Positions 1 to 6,234 of a DNA stretch of 32,931 bases are shown here, one piece after another (positions within the stretch are counted from its first letter, which is position 1; every line of letters starts with the position of its first letter). The notes below the pieces were generated by a model, which ran no database searches, was not told the DNA's origin, and saw only the letters and a list, made by a program, of their open reading frames with translations. The stretch spans positions 1-32,931 of the forward strand of contig JAFXVB010000027.1 of NCBI GenBank assembly GCA_017534945.1. Reading direction: 5' to 3'. The stretch comes from Alphaproteobacteria bacterium. Its GTDB lineage: Bacteria; Pseudomonadota; Alphaproteobacteria; Rs-D84. The position numbers were made by a program, and so were the translations under genes.

Positions 1-72
1 GAAGATGTAAAATTATTAAAAAAGTTCGGAACTTTTGATGGTGCGGCAATTGCGCTTATATTTAAGGAATGA
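1..72 (+). CDS. C-terminal fragment of an unidentified upstream gene
   Basis: Frame 1 is open from the window edge to a TGA at 70-72 and encodes 23 residues ending in AALIFKE-like sequence (exact tail: GAAIALIFKE). The next gene starts five bases after the stop, and its likely ribosome binding site AAGGAA (64-69) lies inside this reading frame, so the two genes are probably one operon. Too little is visible to assign a family. Receiver-like proteins of the type downstream are often paired with an ATPase or kinase gene, but nothing here shows that. Confidence 0.55.
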   Translation, partial: EDVKLLKKFGTFDGAAIALIFKE

Positions 73-76
73 TAAG

Positions 77-1366
77 ATGACGGGCATATCTAATGTATTA
101 ATAATAGATGATCAATTTGAAGAAACTGTAAAGTTGCGTGAAAGTTTTGATCGCCATGGTATATCATATTTATACATTAATCCGACGGAACTGACAGACG
201 ACTATCATCTGTCATTTATCCCTGATATTGTGTGCTGTGATATAAAACTATTCAATGGAAATGATAATGATAATTATACAAAGATTTGTGATATTCTAAC
301 TCAGTTGTTGCCAGAAAACGCTTTTTATGTTTTTGTTGCTTGGACGTCCAATAAAAATTTATTTGATGCGTTGAAAGCAAAAATGAAACAAGATCAATAT
401 TTAAAATCAAGTAGACAGCCTGTGGAAAGTTTTTGTTGGACAAAATCAAGATGCACTTATGAGATACTTGAAAAAAAATTTAAGGGAATTAAACCGTCTA
501 CGCAGTTACTGTTTTACTGGAAATCTATTATAAGACAATCTGCAACCGGTACAGCTAATCAATTGGTGGAACTATCTAAAAAGAATAGAACTGATTTAAA
601 GCGTATTTTAACATCTCTTGCTATTAATGAAGTTGGAAAACATATAGATACTTCAAAACATTTAGCAATAACTGGGCAATTGCACAGTTTGTTGCTAGAT
701 ACTTCCAATAAAGCGATAATGTCTGATAAGATATATAATATGCTATGTTCTAAATCTATTGATAAAAAAAGACAAAATGTTAATAACAAAATTTCATCAA
801 CTTTAAATACTGCGTTGTTTGTGGACCCTTCATGTGATAATTTAGAGCATATTCCAGCAGGTGATTTTAGAGAGTTAAATGTTAGAGCGTATAAAAAAGT
901 CTTACAATATACGGGACAAGAAGAAGGACAATTAAAAGAACAAAAGAAAAAGTTATTTGAGCAATATTTTTGTAATTCTGGAAAGTCTCAAAAGGCGGCC
1001 ATAGAAGAAGCCATGCGTAATTCTAAACTATGCTTGTTAGATATTACGGCTGGATGCGATTGTGCTCAGAACAAAGAAGGTTTTCATAAGGCTGTTATAA
1101 CTTATTTGGTCCCCAAACTGCCCACATTAAAACTTAGAGATAAAAAAACTAGACCTGCCATTCCAGACTCTGTAAATGTTAAGAATATTTCTCTTAATAA
1201 TGGTGAGTATTTAATGATAATTGACGCAAAATATTTAATGGGATTAAAGCAGAATGAACTAAGTATGATTTCAACGCGTTTGTTTAGAATAAGAGAGCAT
1301 ATGTTAAATTCGATACGGCAAAATGTTTATGCCTACAATTCGCGTATAGGAACTAGCACTTTTTAG
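77..1366 (+). CDS. Response-receiver-domain protein, probable conflict/defence system component
   Basis: Encodes 429 aa from the ATG at 77, chosen over an in-frame ATG at 35 because AAGGAA at 64-69 is well placed and the receiver fold begins at once (NVLIIDDQ). Residues 6-12 resemble receiver strand 1 with its acidic pair (D11, D12), and D55 in the CCDIKL segment is the likely phospho-acceptor position. A WTSN segment near residue 90 fits the conserved hydroxyl residue. The remaining ~300 residues are not a standard output domain. They contain an ITAGCDCAQNK segment and a C-terminal arginine-rich helix ending in SRIG, which I associate with long receiver-type proteins found near DNA methyltransferases. 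The gene follows another gene by five bases and converges with the methyltransferase, overlapping its 3' end by 14 bases. The role as a signalling subunit of a restriction-like or defence module is inference. Confidence 0.6.
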   Translation: MTGISNVLIIDDQFEETVKLRESFDRHGISYLYINPTELTDDYHLSFIPDIVCCDIKLFNGNDNDNYTKICDILTQLLPENAFYVFVAWTSNKNLFDALKAKMKQDQYLKSSRQPVESFCWTKSRCTYEILEKKFKGIKPSTQLLFYWKSIIRQSATGTANQLVELSKKNRTDLKRILTSLAINEVGKHIDTSKHLAITGQLHSLLLDTSNKAIMSDKIYNMLCSKSIDKKRQNVNNKISSTLNTALFVDPSCDNLEHIPAGDFRELNVRAYKKVLQYTGQEEGQLKEQKKKLFEQYFCNSGKSQKAAIEEAMRNSKLCLLDITAGCDCAQNKEGFHKAVITYLVPKLPTLKLRDKKTRPAIPDSVNVKNISLNNGEYLMIIDAKYLMGLKQNELSMISTRLFRIREHMLNSIRQNVYAYNSRIGTSTF

Positions 1367-2630
1367 ATTGTGAGCTTTTCATATCCTGACCAATACTTTC
1401 TGCAATTTGTTTTGCAAGATATACCGGTACGGCGTTCCCTATTTGTTTGAATGCGCTAGATAAGCATTCTTTGTCGTCCGCAGACTCAAAATAGTAGTTG
1501 TCAGGAAATGTTTGTAGGCGGGCCGCTTCTCTTGGTGTTATGGAACGGTTTTGCTTTATGTCTGGATGGATATAGTAATGACCGTCTCTTGATATGTGTG
1601 CAACCACCGTATGTGAAGCCAACAAATCGCCCGCAACTACTTTGAATCTATCTGTAAAAGCGGTTCTATTCCGATGAGTTTGTAATTTATTAGGTAAATC
1701 ATTATAATTTAAACGTAGATGTCCATTATTCCATTTTTCAACGGCTATCCGATATATTTCTAAATCTCGTTCATTATGAGGACGCGATTTGTGCAGAGTG
1801 ATTGGAAAATCATCTTTTAATTTCAAATCGTAAAGTTCTTTACAGCCCTTCTTGGCTTTTACAGTATTTTTTGTTTTATCGCCAGCTTGAATGGCTGGTA
1901 AATCAGCTAACAAATCTGCAATCCTTGCGGATAGTTTTTTCGGAGATAAATGTAACTTTATTGGTGCCAGATCTTTCCGTGTTCCAACAATTATAACCCT
2001 TTTTCGGCTCTGCGGAACTCCGTACAAATCTGCTGATATAATTTCAGGTACGGCAGAATATCCATTCTTACTAAATTCTTTCAAAATTGTATCAAAATAC
2101 TTTTCGCCGTTTCTATCTTTCGCCGACAACAACCCAAGAACATTTTCAAATACAAAATGTTTTGGTTTATATTTTGTCAAAAATTCAATATAATATTTAA
2201 ATAACCAATTGCGTTTGTCGTCTCGCATACCACCATTTTTTTTCGTTGCACCACGCCCAATAAGCGAATAGGCCTGACACGGTGGGCCACCGACTATCAA
2301 ATCTAGCTGTTTGTTTCCAAGGATATTATCTATTTGTGCAAATATACTTTCAATTGTTTTATCGGATATTTCCGCATTTATTACAGAATTAATTATATGT
2401 TTTGGGGTTTTTGAGTAAAGTTCCTCTCTGGTTATTGCGCCCTTTAGGTAGTCTGCGTACAAATTTGCTTTTTTGTGTCCAGCAAGCCAATGAAATGCCA
2501 TACGCGTACGTAAAGAGAAACAAGCGGCCTTGTCCATTTCTACATGAGCAAGCGGTTCAAAACCTGCTTGTATGAATCCTTCGGACAATCCACCACAGCC
2601 AGCAAAAAGATCTATAAATGTTGGTTTCAT
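1353..2630 (-). CDS. C5-cytosine-specific DNA methyltransferase
   Basis: A 425-residue protein with the ordered motifs of C5 methyltransferases. Motif I is DLFAGCGGLSEGF (residues 7-19, SAM binding), motif IV is GGPPCQAYS (114-122, catalytic C118) and motif VI is FENV (161-164). Later come QSRKRVIIVG (motif VIII), ITPREAARLQTFP (motif IX) and QIGNAVP (motif X). It transfers a methyl group from SAM to cytosine C5 in a specific DNA site. The specificity lies in the region between motifs VIII and IX and cannot be read off. The gene converges with the receiver-like gene with a 14-base overlap of coding ends. No restriction endonuclease or Vsr gene is visible beside it, so it is either an orphan methylase or part of a system extending beyond the left edge. 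The ribosome binding site is weak (AAGGGT about 15 bases upstream of the ATG). Confidence 0.93.
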   Translation of the reverse strand: MKPTFIDLFAGCGGLSEGFIQAGFEPLAHVEMDKAACFSLRTRMAFHWLAGHKKANLYADYLKGAITREELYSKTPKHIINSVINAEISDKTIESIFAQIDNILGNKQLDLIVGGPPCQAYSLIGRGATKKNGGMRDDKRNWLFKYYIEFLTKYKPKHFVFENVLGLLSAKDRNGEKYFDTILKEFSKNGYSAVPEIISADLYGVPQSRKRVIIVGTRKDLAPIKLHLSPKKLSARIADLLADLPAIQAGDKTKNTVKAKKGCKELYDLKLKDDFPITLHKSRPHNERDLEIYRIAVEKWNNGHLRLNYNDLPNKLQTHRNRTAFTDRFKVVAGDLLASHTVVAHISRDGHYYIHPDIKQNRSITPREAARLQTFPDNYYFESADDKECLSSAFKQIGNAVPVYLAKQIAESIGQDMKSSQSKKC

Positions 2631-2658
2631 TAGAATACTGCATTACCCTTATGCGTAT

Positions 2659-2688
2659 ATTATACAATAAAAAGCCAAAAATTATCAA
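2659..2688 (-). promoter_or_regulatory. Promoter of the C5 methyltransferase gene
   Basis: On the minus strand a TTGATA -35 box (2683-2688), an 18-base spacer and a perfect TATAAT -10 box (2659-2664) lie about 30 bases upstream of the ATG. The call is from consensus matching only. Confidence 0.55.
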
Positions 2689-2709
2689 TTTATATTTTAT
2701 AATAAAATT

Positions 2710-2731
2710 GTTTCTGAAGAATATCAGAAAC
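2710..2731 (-). terminator. Possible weak terminator after the DUF488 gene
   Basis: A perfect 8-bp inverted repeat, GTTTCTGA/TCAGAAAC with a 6-base loop, sits about 90 bases past the DUF488 stop. The following minus-strand sequence is T-rich but broken (AATTTTATT), so it would be a weak intrinsic terminator. The rest of the 193-base gap holds only the methyltransferase promoter. Confidence 0.35.
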
Positions 2732-2823
2732 GAACAGCGTAGTCCGAATGTTTATTAAAGGTGCTTCGTCTTTTACGATTTGTAGACATAATGCAATGTC
2801 TTTTTCTATCGCGTCATTGCTAA

Positions 2824-3249
2824 TTATAAATGTACAATCTCAATGCTTGGGAATTGTTCTGCGATATATTCTGCGGCTAGGCGGCGGTGGCATTGTGTCG
2901 CGGATTTTTCGGTGCAAAGCAGGCATATGCGGTCAAGAGAGTTCAAGGCAAGTCCCGCAGTTGGGTTGCGAGTGGCCAATAGTTCCCTATACATACGTTC
3001 ATAATCAGGCCAGGTGATGCAACCGTCTTTGTATCCTGCCAAAATGCCCGTCGTTGGGGCAAATTCAGGATGGTGTTCGTATCGTGAACCAAGTGTTGCG
3101 GCCAAATTTGTGCCACTATAAAACGGAACAAAGCGGCTGGTGCGCCAAAGTCGAATATCCCAAACACAGTTTATCTTGGCTGCATTCAGGATATCCAAAA
3201 AATCATCGGGCTTTTTGCCACTAAAACCAATTGTAAAAATCTTTGTCAT
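2824..3249 (-). CDS. DUF488 domain protein
   Basis: A 141-residue protein of normal length for DUF488. It opens with the family signature TIGFSGKKPDDF (residues 6-17), followed by VWDIR, and carries the C-x2-C...CHR cluster near residue 114 (LLCTEKSATQCHRR). Biochemical function of DUF488 proteins is not settled. They recur in defence islands and next to nucleic-acid-binding partners. The gene starts one base after the stop of the preceding gene (TGA-T-ATG) and has no clear ribosome binding site of its own, so translation is probably coupled. Likely transcribed from the promoter at 3995-4023. Confidence 0.85.
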   Translation of the reverse strand: MTKIFTIGFSGKKPDDFLDILNAAKINCVWDIRLWRTSRFVPFYSGTNLAATLGSRYEHHPEFAPTTGILAGYKDGCITWPDYERMYRELLATRNPTAGLALNSLDRICLLCTEKSATQCHRRLAAEYIAEQFPSIEIVHL

Positions 3250-3250
3250 A

Positions 3251-3901
3251 TCAGTATAAAAATAACCCGTTTAACATTAAATAGCAATGATTTTCCTGCA
3301 TCAGGAATTTGCGTGCCAATCCTATACGACAATGAGCATACTGACTGGCGGCAATGGCATTATTCAGATTTTTGACATCTTTATCTTTTTCAAATATATC
3401 ACGCAAGTATTTGCAACTGATCTTTAATTCATATAATTGTTTAGAATAGTCAGTAATGCGGGCGCGTAGCTTGCCATCTTCCGTAAAGAATTCAATGTTG
3501 TGTGCCGGAATCAATATGGCGCCCAACGAAGGACATTTGGTTTTCTGTGGCACATAAGCATTTTCTTTGACATGATGATGGAATATACTTTGTATGTCTT
3601 TTGATATGCTGCTTTTTAGTGCGTTTGCCAACTCTTTTCCTGGTTCAAATTCTTGCAAAATCTCTATAGATTTAATATCTATGTTGACATCTTCGGTTCG
3701 GTGTGGGTAATCTCGTGGTTCTTTAAATTCTTCATTGTCGACCAATATTTCACAATATCTGGTCGGAATCTGATTAGCGTTCCAATAACCACCGTCTATC
3801 ATCAGACGTTTCATGCGTTTTTCATATGTATCAAAACCTGCAATACAGAATTTTTCTTTCATACATGTTATGTCAGAAATGATGATGTGTGACTTTTTCA
3901 T
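3251..3901 (-). CDS. DUF488-partner protein, possible dual-OB-like domain
   Basis: A 216-residue protein with a good ribosome binding site (GGAAT) before the ATG. The N-terminus reads IIISDITCMKEKFCIAGFD (residues 6-24), a beta-strand followed by a cysteine-containing CIAG segment. I associate this with dual-OB-fold proteins that pair with DUF488 in defence neighbourhoods, but this is a pattern match from memory, not a firm assignment. A second beta-rich stretch (PSLGAILIPAHNIEFF) and a C-terminal helical part with ASQYAHCRIGLARKF follow. It is coupled to the DUF488 gene, its only operon partner. Upstream, two terminator-like hairpins separate the promoter from the start codon. A role in nucleic-acid recognition is inference. 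Confidence 0.5.
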   Translation of the reverse strand: MKKSHIIISDITCMKEKFCIAGFDTYEKRMKRLMIDGGYWNANQIPTRYCEILVDNEEFKEPRDYPHRTEDVNIDIKSIEILQEFEPGKELANALKSSISKDIQSIFHHHVKENAYVPQKTKCPSLGAILIPAHNIEFFTEDGKLRARITDYSKQLYELKISCKYLRDIFEKDKDVKNLNNAIAASQYAHCRIGLARKFLMQENHCYLMLNGLFLY

Positions 3902-3928
3902 AATTATTCCTTTTTTTGTAATAAAAAA

Positions 3929-3951
3929 GCCCCACCGATATCAGGTAGGGC
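3929..3951 (-). terminator. Leader terminator-like hairpin 2 of the dual-OB-like/DUF488 operon
   Basis: On the minus strand GCCCTACC pairs with GGTGGGGC (one mismatch) around a 7-base loop and is followed by six Ts. It lies between the operon promoter and the ribosome binding site, only ~27 bases before the ATG, so it would act on this operon's own transcript. Confidence 0.6.
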
Positions 3952-3955
3952 AAAT

Positions 3956-3978
3956 AAAAAAAGGCGATAAAATCGCCT
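3956..3978 (-). terminator. Leader terminator-like hairpin 1 of the dual-OB-like/DUF488 operon
   Basis: On the minus strand AGGCGAT/ATCGCCT form a perfect 7-bp stem with a 3-base loop, then a run of seven Ts. This is a textbook intrinsic terminator placed about 10 bases after the predicted transcription start, in tandem with a second hairpin at 3929-3951. Confidence 0.7.
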
Positions 3979-3994
3979 GCTTAACTTAAGTCGT

Positions 3995-4023
3995 ATTATA
4001 CCAAAAATTAGTTAGAAAATCAA
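3995..4023 (-). promoter_or_regulatory. Promoter of the dual-OB-like/DUF488 operon
   Basis: Minus-strand TTGATT (4018-4023), exactly 17 bases, then a perfect TATAAT (3995-4000). Predicted transcription start is near 3988, giving a leader of roughly 87 bases that contains two terminator-like hairpins. Confidence 0.65.
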
Positions 4024-4046
4024 CAAAAATATAGCGCTTTTTAAAT

Positions 4047-4078
4047 AAATTCCCTGTTATTTGTTTAGGGAATTTTTT
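4047..4078. repeat. Perfect inverted repeat with TTCCCT arms
   Basis: AAATTCCCT (4047-4055) and AGGGAATTT (4067-4075) are perfect reverse complements separated by 11 bases and followed by a T run to 4078, so it could also act as a plus-strand terminator. Two further direct copies of the TTCCCTG core occur at about 4148-4154 and 4158-4164. The 660-base gap between the dual-OB-like gene and the NUDIX gene (3902-4561) otherwise holds a promoter, several terminators, one copy of a longer repeat and a hairpin-rich stretch, with no convincing gene. Confidence 0.6.
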
Positions 4079-4192
4079 ACGGGAAGTGGATAATATGCGA
4101 CTTGGGCGTGGTGCAAAATTGGTTTTTGGAACAAAAATAGCAAAATTTCCCTGTAAATTCCCTGATGTTGTATGCAAAAGACCCTAGAAATA

Positions 4193-4285
4193 TCATACTC
4201 CGCCATAAAAATTAAACACCCCAATTCGGGTGTTTTATTTTTATCGTGATTGGCATTGGGTTGGACACTGCAACAAAGTTGCCGG
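4193..4285 (+). repeat. ~90-bp repeat R1, left of the NUDIX gene
   Basis: Shares with 5184-5283 the order CCGCCATAAAAAT, a terminator stem, TTATTTTTATCGTGATTGG, then GGGTTGGACACTG and a short GTTGCC hairpin. The flanking blocks are nearly identical while the stem-loop sequences differ but keep their pairing (AAACACCC/GGGTGTTT here, AAATGCCC/GGGCATTT in the other copy). Same orientation in both copies. Confidence 0.8.
4214..4240 (+). terminator. Terminator inside repeat R1
   Basis: AAACACCC (4214-4221) and GGGTGTTT (4228-4235) form a perfect 8-bp stem with a 6-base loop, followed by TATTTTT. No plus-strand gene precedes it, so it may be the relic of a lost gene or part of the repeat itself. 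Confidence 0.6.
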
Positions 4286-4430
4286 GTTAGGAACAAGCGC
4301 ACAATGTGCGCGCAGTGACAGGGGCCCGCGAACGAAGTTCGTGGGAATTACAATCCCTCCCCATCCGCCAGTATTCTAGCATGTATGCCGACACAGATAA
4401 AAAGCCCGCGGTTCCGCGGGATTTTTCATG
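4255..4430 (+). other. GC-richer, hairpin-rich stretch; possible structured RNA
   Basis: Several short stems follow each other: GCAAC/GTTGC near 4270, GCGCAC/GTGCGC near 4297, CCCGCGAAC/GTTCGTGGG (one G-T) near 4326, and the terminator CCCGCGG/CCGCGGG at 4405-4420. The segment is visibly GC-richer than its surroundings and has no plausible open frame. It could be an unrecognised small RNA ending at the 4405-4426 terminator. I see no match to 4.5S, tmRNA or RNase P signatures. Confidence 0.3.
4405..4426 (+). terminator. Intrinsic terminator upstream of the NUDIX gene
   Basis: Perfect 7-bp stem CCCGCGG/CCGCGGG with a TT loop, preceded by five As and followed by A and TTTTT, so it could work in either direction. 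A second, shorter hairpin (GGGC/GCCC, 4446-4460, then six Ts) follows 25 bases later, giving another tandem terminator pair upstream of a start codon. Confidence 0.65.
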
Positions 4431-4561
4431 CATTGACTTATGCTTGGGCGAAAAATGCCCTTTTTTACGCCATAATATCCCGCTTTCTATACACCCCCCA
4501 TTTTTCGATAGTCAATGGTATAAAATAATGTTATTATGCATGCGTATAAAAGGGATGTAAG

Positions 4562-5164
4562 ATGGAAAATTTGGATATTTATGATGAATATATGAATAAA
4601 ATCGGCACCGAGCCCCGTGATACGGTTCATCACAACGGATTATGGCATAAGACCGTACATTGTTGGATGTATGACGATGATGGGAATATATATTTTCAAA
4701 TTCGTGCAGATTCTGGTAAGCTATATACTACGGCATCTGGGCATGTATTGGCGGGGGAAACAGTGCGAGATGCTTTCCGCCGCGAAATATTCGAAGAAAT
4801 CGGTATTAACACCGATGCATCAAATGCTGTCGCATTAGATATCGTATTTTGGCGTCAAGACAAACCACAAAAAAACTGGCACGATCGTGCATTTGCGCAT
4901 ATTTATGCAAATAAATTACCGACTGGATTTACAGGGTTTCATTTTCAACCAGACGAAGTTGCAGGATTAGTTCGTATAAATGCAAAAGATTGCCTTGATT
5001 TGTTAATGGATAAATATACTTCTGTCCGCGCAATAAAAATTACAGCCGATAAATCAACAGATATCGATATTACAAAAAACGATTTTCTTGTTGCGTCTGA
5101 CGAAAAACCTATAGTTAAATACGGTTTTGTATTACAGAGTATTATTCAACACTTGCATATTTAA
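4562..5164 (+). CDS. NUDIX hydrolase, IPP-isomerase/YfcD-like
   Basis: A 200-residue protein with a perfect NUDIX box at residues 60-82: G60-x5-E66-x7-R74-E75-x2-E78-E79-x-G81-I82, the metal-binding signature for hydrolysis of a nucleoside diphosphate linked to X. The N-terminus (IYDEYMNKIG...R, then HNGLWHKTVHCW) follows the pattern of isopentenyl-diphosphate-isomerase-like NUDIX proteins of the YfcD type; substrate is unknown. The start has AAAAGGGATG upstream. It stands alone between two copies of the ~90-bp repeat and has its own terminator at 5209-5233. Confidence 0.88.
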   Translation: MENLDIYDEYMNKIGTEPRDTVHHNGLWHKTVHCWMYDDDGNIYFQIRADSGKLYTTASGHVLAGETVRDAFRREIFEEIGINTDASNAVALDIVFWRQDKPQKNWHDRAFAHIYANKLPTGFTGFHFQPDEVAGLVRINAKDCLDLLMDKYTSVRAIKITADKSTDIDITKNDFLVASDEKPIVKYGFVLQSIIQHLHI

Positions 5165-5183
5165 GTATGGGAAAGTTTGCAAC

Positions 5184-5283
5184 AGAATACTAGACCGCCA
5201 TAAAAATCAAATGCCCTTTGGGGCATTTTATTTTTATCGTGATTGGCATCGGGTTGGACACTGGGCAACCTTGGTTGCCGGTT
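5184..5283 (+). repeat. ~90-bp repeat R2, right of the NUDIX gene
   Basis: Second copy of the repeat at 4193-4285, same orientation. Conserved blocks are CCGCCATAAAAAT, TTATTTTTATCGTGATTGG and GGGTTGGACACTG. The downstream short hairpin is GGCAACC/GGTTGCC in this copy, stronger than in R1. Confidence 0.8.
5209..5234 (+). terminator. Terminator of the NUDIX gene
   Basis: AAATGCCC (5209-5216) and GGGCATTT (5221-5228) form a perfect 8-bp stem with a 4-base loop, followed by TATTTTT. It lies 44 bases past the NUDIX stop and inside repeat R2. Confidence 0.75.
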
Positions 5284-5351
5284 GGGTTTTGTGATTTAGT
5301 ATTATAAAACATTTTAACAGTTGCTTTTTTGTTATTATTGGTATAGTATTG

Positions 5352-5375
5352 TTGGATATAAAGATATCCAAAGGA
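5352..5375 (+). promoter_or_regulatory. Hairpin abutting the ribosome binding site of the first glycosyltransferase
   Basis: TTGGATAT (5352-5359) and ATATCCAA (5364-5371) form a perfect 8-bp stem with an AAAG loop. The ribosome binding site AAGGA overlaps its last base, so folding could affect translation start. A possible promoter lies just upstream (TTGCTT near 5320 with TATAGT/TAGTAT near 5343). Confidence 0.4.
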
Positions 5376-5381
5376 CAGTTT

Positions 5382-6233
5382 ATGCCAAAGAAAACACCAC
5401 GTGTTTCTGTATTAACACCAATTTACAATACAAATCCAACGCATTTGCGGGAAATGATTGAATCCATATTGACGCAAACCTTTACAGATTTTGAATTTTT
5501 AATTTTGAACGACAGCCCTGATAATAAAGAAATCGAAAAAATTGTTTTAGATTATGCAAAGCATGATAAACGCGTAAAATACGCGAAAAACGAAAAGAAT
5601 ATGGGTATCACACCGTCGCGTAATAAATTACTAAAAATGGCGGCGGGCGAATATTTGGCAATATTTGACCATGATGATATTTCTGTGCCAACGCGTTTAG
5701 AAAAAGAAGTTGCATATTTGGATTCGCATCCGCATGTTGGTGTGGTATCGGGTTGGTTGCAATATTTTGGTTTAGATAATTCTGTATGTGAAACGCCAGA
5801 AACAGATGCAGATATTCGCGTAATGACATGCGATTGTTGCTATGTTGCGCATACGGCGGCGATGATACGTAAATCTGTGCTGACTGATAACAATATAGAA
5901 TACGAAGAATTTTATACCCCGGCGGAAGATTATCGGCTGTGGGCGCGTTTAGCAGACTTTACACATTTTTATAATATTCAAGAAACTTTGGTTAAATATC
6001 GTTGGACAGGCGACAACACATCGTGCAAACAAAATAACAAACGCGAAATTGCGCGCCGCGCGATATATTTAGAATTTCGCGACAAGCACCCTGCCCTGTA
6101 TGACGAGTTCAAAAAAATGTCACCAAACACAATGTTCCGTCTTCGCCTGTTTGGCTTGCCATTACTCAAAATCAAGAATAACAAAGTCTATTTATTCGAA
6201 TTTATACCAGTTTTCAAAATTATGTGGAGATGA
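5382..6233 (+). CDS. Family 2 glycosyltransferase (copy 1 of an inverted pair)
   Basis: A 283-residue GT-A protein. The start is the ATG at 5382 after AAGGACAG. The N-terminus shows VSVLTPIYN (residues 7-15), IESILTQTFTDFEFLILND and the metal/nucleotide-sugar motif FDHDD near residue 96, typical of GT2 enzymes adding a sugar to a surface glycan on the cytosolic face. There is no membrane segment. The first 230 bases differ at only three positions from the gene at 31641-32501 on the opposite strand, and a 65-base block at 5871-5935 is also identical, while intervening and C-terminal parts diverge. This mosaic suggests recent recombination. It is followed after one base by the RgpF/HAD gene (same operon). 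Confidence 0.88.
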   Translation: MPKKTPRVSVLTPIYNTNPTHLREMIESILTQTFTDFEFLILNDSPDNKEIEKIVLDYAKHDKRVKYAKNEKNMGITPSRNKLLKMAAGEYLAIFDHDDISVPTRLEKEVAYLDSHPHVGVVSGWLQYFGLDNSVCETPETDADIRVMTCDCCYVAHTAAMIRKSVLTDNNIEYEEFYTPAEDYRLWARLADFTHFYNIQETLVKYRWTGDNTSCKQNNKREIARRAIYLEFRDKHPALYDEFKKMSPNTMFRLRLFGLPLLKIKNNKVYLFEFIPVFKIMWR

Positions 6234-6234
6234 T

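Noticed and set aside
3986-4302. Two short minus-strand open frames in the repeat region
   Set aside because: They cross the promoter, inverted repeat and repeat R1 and show no coding character.
4340-4371. tRNA-Ser-like 3' end (CCATCCGCCA preceded by a stem)
   Set aside because: The T stem does not pair in the correct register and no matching 5' acceptor or anticodon arm exists upstream.
4306-4560. 84-codon open frame upstream of the NUDIX gene
   Set aside because: It runs through hairpins and a terminator, has no ribosome binding site and a composition unlike real proteins here.
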